From Cruorifilaria tuberocauda (taxonomy: Eukaryota > Nematoda > Chromadorea > Rhabditida > Onchocercidae): a DNA stretch of 61,443 nt. Position 1 is the stretch's first letter. Each line of letters begins with the position of its first letter. Location of the stretch: assembly GCA_013365365.1 (NCBI GenBank), contig JABVXU010000334.1, positions 1 through 61,443 of the forward strand, written 5' to 3'. The notes below the pieces were generated by a model, which saw only the letters and a list, made by a program, of their open reading frames with translations, did no database searches and had not been told where the DNA came from. Positions 25,601-36,592 of this stretch are shown piece after piece. The translations under genes were made by a program, and so were the position numbers.

Positions 25601-26272
25601 GAATGTTGAATGATACATCGGATCGTTGCTTAATTTGAGATAACTATGTCTTTTCATTGTATTTTTTTCTTTGTCATTGTTACTAATTATCATTTTAGGT
25701 TAAAGATTTGATATGTCGTCTTGGGTATCCATATGTTTATGTTCACCAGGGTAATTGTGAGCATGTTTTCTTTTTCACCGATTTGCGACTTATGGATGTA
25801 CAAGATTACCCGATCGATTTTCCTCAGAAATTATCCGATACAAGCCTGGAAAACTACTGCATTGCATGTCATAAACGGATTGCAGAGTAAATCGTTATTT
25901 TCTACGTACTAGCTAATTTCGTTCATGCATAGTTGTGCTGGGTGTCAATAACCGTTCAGCAACTAGCTCAATTGTTTATATAAAATAAAATGGAGAGAGG
26001 AGAAAGAATGATATACAAAAAAAAATTGATGCGCATTTCGCTATGTAGTTTTCTTTATCATCTTTCAATATTCTATTGCTGAATTTTCCGACCATTTCTT
26101 ACTTTTTGATCTATTTTTTTTCAGTTGGATAGTTGAAAGTGAAAGTTTCCCAATAAGTCCAGCTCATATGTGCGATGACTGCTACCGGAGCTTTCATTAT
26201 ATTCTATCTTATCGTCGAAATGTTGATTCTAGAGCATATGTTTATATGGATCCATCCGTCCTACAATATTGA
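22614..26272 (+). CDS. SNAPC3: snRNA-activating protein complex subunit 3
   Basis: Subunit of SNAPc, which binds the proximal sequence element of snRNA gene promoters and serves both RNA polymerase II and III. Eleven in-phase exons: 22614-22691, 22987-23207, 23506-23604, 23865-23936, 24095-24188, 24337-24459, 24729-24863, 25020-25147, 25354-25429, 25699-25886, 26125-26272; 453 residues. The start MAMDKIIKPEEN is the first Met after a likely SL acceptor. The C-terminal zinc-binding domain is clear: LGYPYVYVHQGNCEHVFFFTD, RLMDVQDYP, YCIACHKRIADW, MCDDCYRSFHY and a final AYVYMDPS, matching the human block HQGDCEH, CFVCK, CDVCFRMLHY, AYPYVDP. All Cys/His positions of the human block appear kept. 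The N-terminal third is divergent. The acceptor of exon 3 (23505) is the least certain. Confidence 0.92.
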
Positions 26273-27401
26273 TCAACAATTTATTATGGTTTCATCAAAA
26301 CTGATAGTGGTAATAATGCGATTTTTTTTTGTTCTTGTTTAATTTTGTACAAAATTCTCCAAAAAAAGACAAGCTCAAAAAAACTAAATGGGTTTTCATA
26401 GATTGTGATCTCTATTTGTAAATTTATTATTAAATTTTTTGTGCAATTGTTATATACTTTTTTCAAATGCTGCGAGAACAAAGAGCACAATATTTTTCTG
26501 AACATGTGCAATAGTTGTTTAAAAATGATTTTTTTAATTATAGTTTTTCAATTGCAGAAAATGTACTTGGAATAATTGGAAATCAAATTAAGTATGAAAA
26601 TATAAATATTAAATAATATATAATCTGATAATAAAAAATATAGAGAAAAAATGAACCTGAAGATCATGGGATGATTTTGCAGTTGAAAAAGTTTAAGTAG
26701 TAAGAAAATAACCAGGTTTGCGTGGAAAATAAGAGGGAGAAATTTCAAAGATTCCAAACTTTTTCTTCCAGAAGATCTAATCATGTTCCCAATAAAACGC
26801 TTAGCAAAAAAAGCATGAATTATCAATAATCATAAGAGACAAAACGTGATTTATATGCTATTATACGTTTCATATTTGCCCATATTTCCGTACAAATTTT
26901 GAAAGTTTTTTTAAAAATTAAATAGAGGCTGTATTTTAATAAAATGAGCAGAGATTTAGAATTTCAAATTTAGCTCTAGATTCTACACCTTCTATATGGA
27001 TATTATCATTTCTAATAGTTATTGTTGTTTTGACGATGATAATAAAGAGTAAGATTATTGCCTTCTCGAAAAGCCGGATTAAACAGAATGTTGCTCTCCC
27101 TCACTTAATGATAGAATAATCTATTAGGAAGATGAGGAATTATCTTTGATATAATTTTATTGGAAAAAAAATAATTATATTTTCTGTTGATTTGTTGATA
27201 CATAACAAAAATGACAATTAAAATCAAGACAGCACAAAATGCTGATGTAATAACATCATATAAAAGATCGTTTCAAATATTTTAGTTTAATAATTATAAA
27301 TTTACTTGCTTTAAAGCGGCTGAAAATGTATACAACATTTTCTTATATTATGTTTTATAGCAAGAAACAAGCATTGGTGTGTTTCACTTTTATAATAGTA
27401 T
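26273..27401. other. Intergenic region after SNAPC3
   Basis: AT-rich, both flanking genes on the plus strand. Short minus-strand frames at 26284-26511 and 26548-26826 are composed of low-complexity F/L/I/K codons with no splice logic or domain, so no gene is called. Confidence 0.5.
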
Positions 27402-28630
27402 ATGATGACAGCGGGTGAAAATTTAAATCTTGAAATTGTAAATCTTATCTCTTCCGTCCTTATTTTTATCAATCGGTTACTTTCTTTCATAGAAGTAGAA
27501 AAATGATCCTCTTCAATCTAGTCTTTCTAAAAATATAAAACTATATCATTATCGATTAAAAGTAATTTACATTTTATGGAATCATTTGTAGTTTTACGTA
27601 GTGATGATGTATATTGTCACGGTTATCTTAGCAGTAGAATTGATACGTTGCATTTTAAAACTTATACATGAGAAGGAAAAATATCAAATATCGAAGAAGG
27701 AAATACCAGTACTTCTTGCCGATAATGATTCCCTCGGAAAGGTATCTTAATATGCGCACTATAAAGATATGCTAATCATAATTTTGCTTAAAATTCACAG
27801 AATTCCTGAACAGCAAAGCCAACGTTTTAGATCATTACATTTAGTAATCTGACTTACGGATGAAAAAAGAAAAAAGCCTATTTAACATAAGATTATCATA
27901 AAAGCTAATGGATTGCTGTAACAAGATCATTAAGCATGTGCTATTATTGTGTTATGTGAATTCTAATCTCTGTTTTAGAGTACTACATACAAAAAGATAA
28001 TTATACCGAAATTAACGCGTAATTTTTTTGGCGACGATAATTTTACTAAAGTTAATCAAAAATCAAAGAATATTTTATCGAGTGGCGCACCCAAATCACG
28101 ATTTGGTAATCCTCTCCTAACACAATCACCGGAAATATATGTCATTTATAGCTTAACTTTTAGTAGTTATAAGTATTAAATTTTACGACAATTTACGATT
28201 CACAATCTTCCAACCAAATATACTTCTATTTTTGATATAGTGGAATAATCATTTAACTATATGTTTTCCTTAGAAAACATCCGGAATAGTTTAAATTGTT
28301 TAAACCGATTCATGGTATTTTTAGGTATAATTGCTCTAAGATATTTGTCTGTTACTTCGAAAACAAAATTTATACGAAGATTTTTATTTCAGTTGTTTAG
28401 GCAGGATGCCGCGAACTCCGAAGAGAGCAGGTGCAACACAAAATACACTGGACATGAAGATTTCTGAAAAGCTAAAGCCAGATATAACCAAAAGAAGGCG
28501 TAAAAAGGTTATAACAGGGAGATCAATTAATACATCCAAGAATAATGGAGCAAATGTGAAGCTTAAAATATCTAGAACGAACTCATTAGAACGAACTCAA
28601 GTAGAAAATATTTCAGAGAGTAAAATATAA
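27402..28630 (+). CDS. Unrecognised protein with hydrophobic N-terminus and basic C-terminus
   Basis: I do not recognise this gene. A phase-consistent model has four exons: 27402-27494, 27592-27741, 27979-28172, 28393-28630, about 224 residues. The N-terminal ~60 residues contain two hydrophobic stretches (LISSVLIFI and VVMMYIVTVILAVELI), then a charged segment (IHEKEKYQISKKE), a segment with SRFGNPLLTQSPE, and a Lys/Arg-rich tail with MPRTPKRAG and TKRRRKK, which look like proline-directed phosphorylation and nuclear-localisation motifs. The donor at 28173 (AA/gtatta) is weak; without it the protein would stop at about 28177 and the basic tail would be a separate small gene beginning with the Met at 28406. 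An inner-nuclear-membrane protein is one possible reading, but that is a guess. Confidence 0.45.
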
Positions 28631-29122
28631 AAGTAGAAAGACAAAACAGAATAAAATGTTGAATAATTTGGGTCAATTCTGATAAAAACAAATATGAGAA
28701 CAATGTTTCAGCACTTTTTTTAGTTCTGAAACCATTGGCTGTAACAGTGAGAAGTACCTTTTATGCTTTTTTGATTTAATATTATAAGAAAAAAATACCT
28801 ACTGGAAATATTTTCTAAAGAGCAAATAATTGAGGGAAGGATGACGTTCTTTTTATTAAAAGTATTGAGCATTTGGCCAAAATCAGATTTCATTCCCTAG
28901 AAATAGGTATAAATAACAAATGAAAAAACAAAAAAAAATTATATTATCAGGATAAGGGAAATCTTCTTATAAATCACAGAATATGAAAACACAAAATTAA
29001 TCAAATAATTCAATAGAAATTCATATTATCAAGACTTAATACACAAAACATGACATATATTCCTCCGACTCGTTGAAAGTAACTCGAGAAGGAACAAAAA
29101 CAAAAAAATGAATGTGTTAGCG
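28631..29122. other. Convergent 3' intergenic gap
   Basis: About 490 bp between the unknown plus-strand gene and the SARAF stop. Nothing recognised except A-rich tracts. Confidence 0.55.
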
Positions 29123-31861
29123 CTACCTTCTTTCTGTACCACCAAAACCTGAAAAATGATATTTAAAGATTGATGGAAAAGAAAAATTAAGGGTAGAAAA
29201 CTTGAATTTTAATTGAAAGTGTAAAAGTTGTGAAATAACAATGAAAGTTCATTTTAATATTCATATAATTAGACTGCATCTCCTTAATTTATACATATCA
29301 GGATGTCTAACATAATTTTTGAGAAATAAAACGAAGTTTTATGTTCGAAATGTGTAGCCCATTGACAAATACTAGCAAACATAGAAATATGCAACATCTC
29401 AGAATAAATGAAGTTAGTCAAATATCCAATAAATAGAGGAATCTACCGGATGTTGTTCGACTTGTTGAAGGTATTGGCGAATCATCTCTGCATCTATTAT
29501 GCGAAGAACCCCACCAATCATCTTGCTGATACGATCTTGCACCTCGAAAGAAACTATCTCCACTAAAATTAATAATGATGGGCACAATTAAAAAGTTGTC
29601 TAGCGAACTGAAAGTCGAAGCTTATAACTTCAAACACCGACTATGCCTTAATTTTTTTCTGACAGAATTCACAAACCTATTTTGGCTTCTGCCGTACAAG
29701 TAACCAGCTAAGCCACCTAATCCAAGGCCAGAAAAGAAACCAGGACCACTGGACTGCGATTTTCCATCAGCTGTATTGTAAAAAGACTCTTCGTATGTAG
29801 GAGGTGCATCGGGTGGACGTGTAAAAGTTTTGAAATCGGGTGGTCGCCTTCTACTGCTTGGTGGAGGTGGTGGACCTTGATCCCAACCCCAACCTGAAAA
29901 AAGGTTTTTGAGGATTATTATATTCAAACACACATTCACGAGAGACAGAGCTCAGTGAAGAATGATAATAGAAAAAGTTATAATCATAAAATATTTGAAC
30001 TGCAAAGCAAAATTGAAAATTGTATACTTGAATTCACTAAGCCATAGCTAATTAGAAGCAAACGGCGCAACTGCATGACTTTTCCTGTACGACACTTCCG
30101 TAATCTTTCGTAATCAAGATTAAAAAACATAACTTTTTGTAAACGTTTTATTCACGAAATCTAATGATGAATGACGGTAATTACATGTTTGAAAAATGAA
30201 GCGAAAAAGAATTGTCTAAAAAATATTTAAAAATCGAATACCACTTCGACGTGTACTTTCATCATCAGTAGCAGGTTGCAAGCAATTATAATAGATTATG
30301 AACAAACATAAAAGCAAAATGACTATGGTCGGAAATGTGAAGAAGCCATATCTGAAATGAATGATGGAGAATTTAAACAATTATTAAAAATATTATAGAA
30401 AAAAGGGAAAAAAATGGGAAGCCAAAAATTTCTATAAACACTCACTCCTGATCCTTCTCATATAGTGGTGCACTTGGTACTTTTCTGCCCTTATCATAAT
30501 TGCTCCCTCCTCCGTGACTATACTCCAGGTTGTATTTCAACTAAAACATCGGTTAAATATTCAAGTTGAAAGTCGATTTATTCATTGGAAATGAATTTTT
30601 GACTTATTAAAGCCAGATTTATCTTAAATATCTCATTACGTATTATTACTATTTGCATCATAATGGTTGATCTATCATGACCTGTTCCATACTTTAAAGT
30701 TAATACTTATTACCAGGTAATGTTAGTTAACTGCAATACTTTATCAGAAAAAGTAAACTTTAGCTTACACCACAAGAACCTCGCAAAATGTAGGGATCAT
30801 TTGCGTAATCATATCCTTCACAAGATATGCGAATCTAAAAAGAAGTTTTGGTCAGGTTTTAATCAAGTTTTTAGATCTATTATGTTACTTCCGAACAGAA
30901 TCATCAGATATGAGAATCAAATCTAAAAACATAAATTATACCGAAAAATAATGGTGACTTACAACTAGAATTTAAGATAATCCATATGAAAGACATAAAA
31001 ACATGAACACATTTAAGACATGAAAAACTTACTTCGCCAAATTCATACTGATCGCTCATTTCCGCCTTACATTCCCACTGAACATCGATGCCGTCATATC
31101 CCTTGTTGTAGCACTGCACAACCTGGAAATATAACCAAAACACGGGAGTACACATTTCAACAGAAGTTAGTCAAAACTATTGTAAATGATAGTAGCTAAC
31201 AATAAACAAAACAACATTATGATAATTTCCAAGTCATGATAAAATCATCAAATTCAGTACATACTTTGGGTTCAAATTTTCCCTTCGCTGATCCTCCAAC
31301 ACACTGGATTTGTGGGATTGGAGCAGATCTTCTTCCCGTGGTATACTTATCTCGATACAACGTTAGTGTAGTGACATCAGTCAAACGAACTTTTCCCGAA
31401 CTGTCTGAAAATAAAGACATCGTAACTTATTAAAAAGCAAAATTACTCACACTACTCACAAATACTACAGTTACTAATCAGTTAAATTTTTTTTTTTGAA
31501 CTGAGTTTAATTAATATCCTACTTCTGGTTTAGGTGATTTTCCCAAGGTTTTTTATGATTATTTGGTTTTCTTCCTGTTTATTTTACTTCGAGTTTAAAT
31601 AAGTAAGCAATTATTCTGATTCTCATGGTATACTTATCTCGATACAACGGTTTCTCTGTTTCCTTATCAAATGAGTAAAACCACTCTATTTCTCCAGACC
31701 ATCACATCTACTTATCTTCTCTCGTTAAATGAAATCCTGGAAAATTATTTTTACCATAGAGAAACAGTAATTATTTATTATTGGTCGAACAACTTCAATA
31801 ACTTACCACATAAATTAATGATAGCAATCAAAGATATGACACATAACTCGTACCACCACAT
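29123..31861 (-). CDS. SARAF: Store-operated calcium entry-associated regulatory factor (SARAF/TMEM66)
   Basis: ER membrane protein that turns off STIM-dependent store-operated calcium entry. Nine in-phase exons: 31861-31807, 31404-31265, 31122-31033, 30834-30769, 30540-30446, 30351-30242, 29893-29677, 29562-29447, 29148-29123; 304 residues (human 339). A signal peptide (MWWYELCVISLIAIINLC) precedes the lumenal domain: VRLTDVTTLTLY, TTGRRSAPIPQIQCVGG, GYDGIDVQWECKAEM, ILRGSCGLKYNLEY, with the family cysteines. One transmembrane helix (FPTIVILLLCLFIIYN, about 152-170) follows, then a Pro/Gly/Ser-rich cytosolic tail with a PPTY motif (a WW-domain ligand pattern), the conserved GPGFFSGLGLGGLAGYLYG and a C-terminus GFGGTERR like human GYGGTRRR. 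Strong family call. Confidence 0.95.
31626..31649. repeat. Copy of a SARAF exon 2 fragment inside intron 1
   Basis: The 24 bases here repeat exactly, in the same orientation, 31339-31362, which lie inside exon 2 and encode part of TLYRDKYTT. The flanks do not match, so it is a short templated insertion or remnant of a duplicated exon, not a functional exon. Confidence 0.8.
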
Positions 31862-33096
31862 TTTAGTTGAGAAATCTAAAAATGGAAAACTTCCAAGTTG
31901 GAAAATGATAAAATATTTGATTGATCATTACTGATCAGTACATAAGCAATATTTGATTTTATTTTTAAAGCAAAGCTTGATGAACTAATATAATAATGAA
32001 TGAATCGATAAACGATTAAAGCGAAACAATATCCCACCTCAGCTCTCATCAGGAAACGAATACGTCAAATTACACGTAATCCGACGGTGTGAAACATCAG
32101 TCACCTGCTAACGAAATAATTCACGACACATCACATTGGCAACTTGCCGGGTAGACTTATTGTGCAATTTAATTATCTCATGCTTTTGTTTTAACGTACT
32201 GCTTGAATGTATATGGCCTAGAACAAGTTCAGAAAAGTAATAGCCAAGAATATCTTGCAAAACATTAATTAGGCTTCTTATATTGTCTCATGGTTCATGT
32301 GAAAAATTAAAACAGTATTGAATTTGATATTCTTCAACATAGAAACGATCAATTTGATAGTAATTCGCAATGTAAATTTCGTGAATGAGAAATTTGACAA
32401 ATTAAAATAATTTTGCTTCTTTACAGTCAGTAACAATCGTTTAATTTATTAAACTAACCATTTCAATAAAGTAATTTAATTACTTCATTCAGGTAGTATT
32501 TTTTATCAATAATTTTAGAAACTAAATTTGCTTGCTAAAGGTAAAACATATTGATACTTTTCTTTAATATAATTTCTTTAGTATAATGAGTATTTGAAAA
32601 AGTTATATTCATTTTAGTTTGGCTAACAATGGAATAACAATATCATTCCTTTTATTCTTTGAGCATACAAACAACAATTTTCAATGATTTATCAGTACGT
32701 ATTTGTGATATTAATTATACTTATCCTTATCTTTCTTATCATTTCTTATAACTGTTACTTCATTTGTGTCTTAATCATTACTGCCTTTCGTCCAAATCAT
32801 TATTCACGGTTTCTGAAATTTGCAAAATATAGCGATTATGAAGTATTATAAATTGTAAAAAAATATCTAGATAAATAACCGGTTAAAGGATTCGGATTAT
32901 CCAAATTTCTTTCTTTTTTTAGTACTTTTTTCCGTTGTAAATAAATTGCATTGATTCCTCAGAAATTGCCTGATAGGTACTTACTACAGAAAACTTTATT
33001 TACAGTACACTTGCAAAAGAACTATATTTTAAAATCTACAAAATATGAAATTAGATGGTAGTATTAGAAAATGATTTTTTTTTCGTTCCCTGAATT
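31862..33096. promoter_or_regulatory. Upstream region of SARAF
   Basis: About 1.2 kb between the SARAF start and the stop of the small secreted gene, both on the minus strand. The part at about 32030-32160 is less AT-rich than the rest and lies within 300 bp of the SARAF start, so it is the best place for the promoter. No coding exon seen. Confidence 0.4.
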
Positions 33097-33823
33097 TTAA
33101 AATTGAAAAATTCCCACTCTGAATGCAAATAATGGTTCGGACATATAAAAGCGACTATCATAAATACTCGAAGCAAATCCTGGCCGAAAGTTACCGCGGC
33201 CAGAAACGAGTGAACCTCCAGATGGTCCGAGATTTGCCAATTTTGGTGATAGAAAGAAATAATCATTATTCGCATCCACTGTCTACAAAGAAAATCCATT
33301 GATTAGGATTGAAATAAATTTTGCATTTCATTTTTTCTATTAACTAAATTTCTTTATCATTATTTCATTCTATAGCAATTCTCTGATTTATTTTTCATTA
33401 ATTTTAAACGTTTTTCAAAATGAATATAATAAGTGAAATGGAAGGATTTATTGTAATTAAAGGACTCATGATGATTATTTTTATCACGATGTAATCACTT
33501 TTATCATTTTTTTATAAAGTTGATTATCACTCGTTTATGATATATTCTGAAAAACGATATAGACGATTTATTAGCTATTTTCGAATCTTCGATGATTAGA
33601 TGAATTAATTGATAAGTTTTAATTTAAGCTTAATTGATTAAAAGCTAATAAATGTTCTAATAAATTATTATTTCTATGCTAATAATTTATCTAGTTAAAA
33701 CATTCAAAAGAAGGAAATCCATTACAGAGAAAACTATATACAAACCTGACTGTGCAAATTTAAGACAGTAATAGCAAACAGGAAAGAAAGATGTAGTAGC
33801 CTTAGGGTACTACCATAAATCAT
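33097..33823 (-). CDS. Small secreted protein, family unknown
   Basis: Two in-phase exons, 33823-33746 and 33282-33097, encode 87 residues. Exon 1 is almost exactly a signal peptide (MIYGSTLRLLHLSFLFAITV, then LNLHSQ). The mature part is 61 residues, acidic/aromatic and glycine-serine rich, with no cysteine: TVDANNDYFFLSPKLANLGP and later SGRGNFRPGFASSIYDSRF, ending AFRVGIFQF. There are no dibasic processing sites in this model, so it is not an ordinary neuropeptide precursor, although an in-frame GT donor after AFR (near 33109) would permit further exons. Exon separation at a signal-peptide border and a good acceptor (TTTGTAG) support a real gene. Function unknown. Confidence 0.6.
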
Positions 33824-36592
33824 TACTGTACACTTATTGGTACAAGATTAACTGATTAAATGGTAAGTTGTTGCGAAGTTGTTGTCGCTTATCAAGCTTG
33901 TGCTAAAGAATATCAGGTTATCAGTTTTACGTGGAAAATTAAATTGTCAATAACAAAGCCAGTAAACTCGCTAAACTTCAATTATTAAAACAGCTTTCTC
34001 TCGTTAATGAAAAGAGCATTACTGGAAGTAAGCTATTAGCTAAAAAGGGATGAATAACCAGGTTGATTAGCTAAACGTTTCTCTATTGTCATTTCCTATT
34101 TAAATTATAACTTATATATAGTTCACTTCACAGTGCTCTATGTAAATGACGTAACTGTAGAAAATAACGTCATGGGAAATGATAGAATCTGCCATATATT
34201 ATGAGTAATAAATTTAAAATGCATGAGAGGAAAAAATTGATAGTCACATCCTTCCTCAGCAATAAAATGATACAAGGAAGTGATATGAGAAAGGGATGAA
34301 CATTGATTTCAAATATGAAGTTTGATTTTCACCTCTGACTCATCCTTTCTTCATTTTTCTGTTTGATAATAGCAAAAAACTTTATCATTCAATCATTTCA
34401 ATTCATATTAAAAAAAAAAAGAAAATTCCTTTTTCAATAAAACAAAACCTAATTGTAAAGTAACTGATAAATTTACCGTAAGTGAACTTACTGAAAAGTT
34501 AAGAATATTAAAATTTAAAAATAATTCATGTTCATTACATGTGATAATTATTTGATATTACAATGCAAACATTTACAATTCCTCGTGAATCCTAAATACC
34601 TGATAGGTTTACAGGACTATTGCGCTCGAGATATCATCGTCACTTTACTGAACTAACAGGAAAATTTACCACAAATGAACTTATTAAAAAGTGCGAATAC
34701 TAATACCATCTTCGTTATATGTATTAATTATTTAATATTGTATATACCTTGTGAATCGTAAACACCTGAAAAGGTTGTAGGACTACTGCGTTCAAGTTAT
34801 CATTACCACTTTGTTGAACTAACAGGAAAATCGTTCATTTAATAATAAAATTTTAATCGTAAAATCGTAATCGTTTTTTAAAAAACTTCAAACAAACAGG
34901 GAAGAAAAGAAAAGCAAAAATGGAATGCTTAATATATACACATGAATATATTTATCACCTTATATCATATTTTATTAATTAAAAATTCAAGCATGAATAG
35001 CATGATTTGACTTAAACTTAATCTAAATGAATTTGGATTTTAAGCTCATAAGAGCGAATATAAATCAAATCATATGTTAGCACATTTTCAACCAAAATAG
35101 CACAGCAATAGAATCATTGCAAAATCTCATTAAAATACTTCATCAAGTCAAATGGCATCATTAGTTAAATTTTTTATTCTGAAATTATTCATTAAAAAAA
35201 GGAAAATTTTTTCGATATTGAAATTTTAATTTTAAATAAGATAAATATGCATATATCAGAATGTTAGCAAATGTATTACATAACAGATTTATTCTGTAAA
35301 TTTCAAATATTAATTCATACGTAAAAATTACAAAAGAAAAACAGACAAATATAGCTAATTTATATACAAATAGAAAACTTAATAATTAAATCTAACAGGA
35401 ATCTCGAAAAAATCATTTGCATATTGTCAGACTTATCAGTTAAGAGTTGTATTTTTGAAAATTTACAGAAAGAAACTGGAAGTTGATAAAGTTATTCCTC
35501 AATTCTTAAATACTTCTCTTATTGATTATTTTTATCACTAACTTTATATAAATTTTATTTTGATTGATGATTGATGAATTGAAAATAAGATTTACTGTGA
35601 AAATCAAGAATTATGATTTAATCATTCTCCATTATTATTAGTATATATCTCACTTCCTTATCAATTTTACTTACACTGAAACAATGTTTTGCGTTGTTGA
35701 ATTGCATGCAACAATTATGCTATAAATATCGTAAATTACATAATTGCATTTCTGGAAGGACAGTATTGTTTTAGATTATCGTGTAGGTGATAGGCTTCTG
35801 TTCCTTCAGTACTAGTAATTACGTTATTCAACTTATTTTCTTAATCTCTAACATATCCCATTAGTATTATTATCTTCATCATTTGTCTGCTATCATTACG
35901 ATATTACCTATTATCTAAAATCCTAAATTTTGCTGAAGACTGAAAATTTTCATATGACTTTTAAAAATAGTTGAATTTGGCAGCATTAATTAGAAGATTT
36001 GTACATTTCTTCACTCTCGAATGGGAGGTTTGCTGAAGCAATATTAGTTAAGTGCGAATTAAATTCAAAACACTTAAGTTTCTCTCAATATTTTAAACCA
36101 TGTGAATTATCCGATTGGAAAAATTTAGGACAGCTTCTTTAAGTATCATACTGTCTTCAGTATTTTGTGGATGGAGTGAAATGTTACATTTAAAAAAATA
36201 TAGTGCAAAAATTCTTCAAGAGTTGTTTGAAAGTTAAGATTGATAAAAACAATATAATGAAATATATCGAGTTAATAGCGGAGTGAATTTGAATCCTAGC
36301 TGATAAATGAATTTTGCAACAGTTTTCTTTGGGATAGATTTAAATTTCATTAATTATTTTCTTTTTAGATTAAATTGAGAAACTTCGTGAAAAACTCATT
36401 CCTCTTATTAGCTGGGATTCTACTAGTGCAAATTTTGTTAGTGATTCTATAGATCTAGGTATTATTTACACGAAGAAGCTGTGATTTTGTATATCAAAAT
36501 TCATTTTTACTATAGATACGGACTGAAAATCGCCGATTTAATTAAATTCTTAATATTTCAACGGTGCAAAAGAAAATAACAGCAGTGGAAAA
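33824..36592. other. 2.8-kb intergenic region between divergent genes
   Basis: Separates the small secreted gene (-) from SART3 (+). Apart from the tandem duplication at 34467-34830 it is plain AT-rich sequence without open exons. The SART3 5' leader and promoter must be in the last few hundred bases, where ATTTCAACG (near 36555) precedes the start. Confidence 0.5.
34467..34830. repeat. Diverged tandem duplication, unit about 190 bp
   Basis: Copy 1 (34467-34660) and copy 2 (34661-34830) share in the same order the blocks AAATTTACC, GTGAACTTA/ATGAACTTA, ATAATTATTTGATATT/TTAATTATTTAATATT, CCTCGTGAATC/CCTTGTGAATC, GGACTATTGCG/GGACTACTGCG and GAACTAACAGGAAAA. Divergence is substantial, so the event is old. 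Not coding. Confidence 0.75.
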
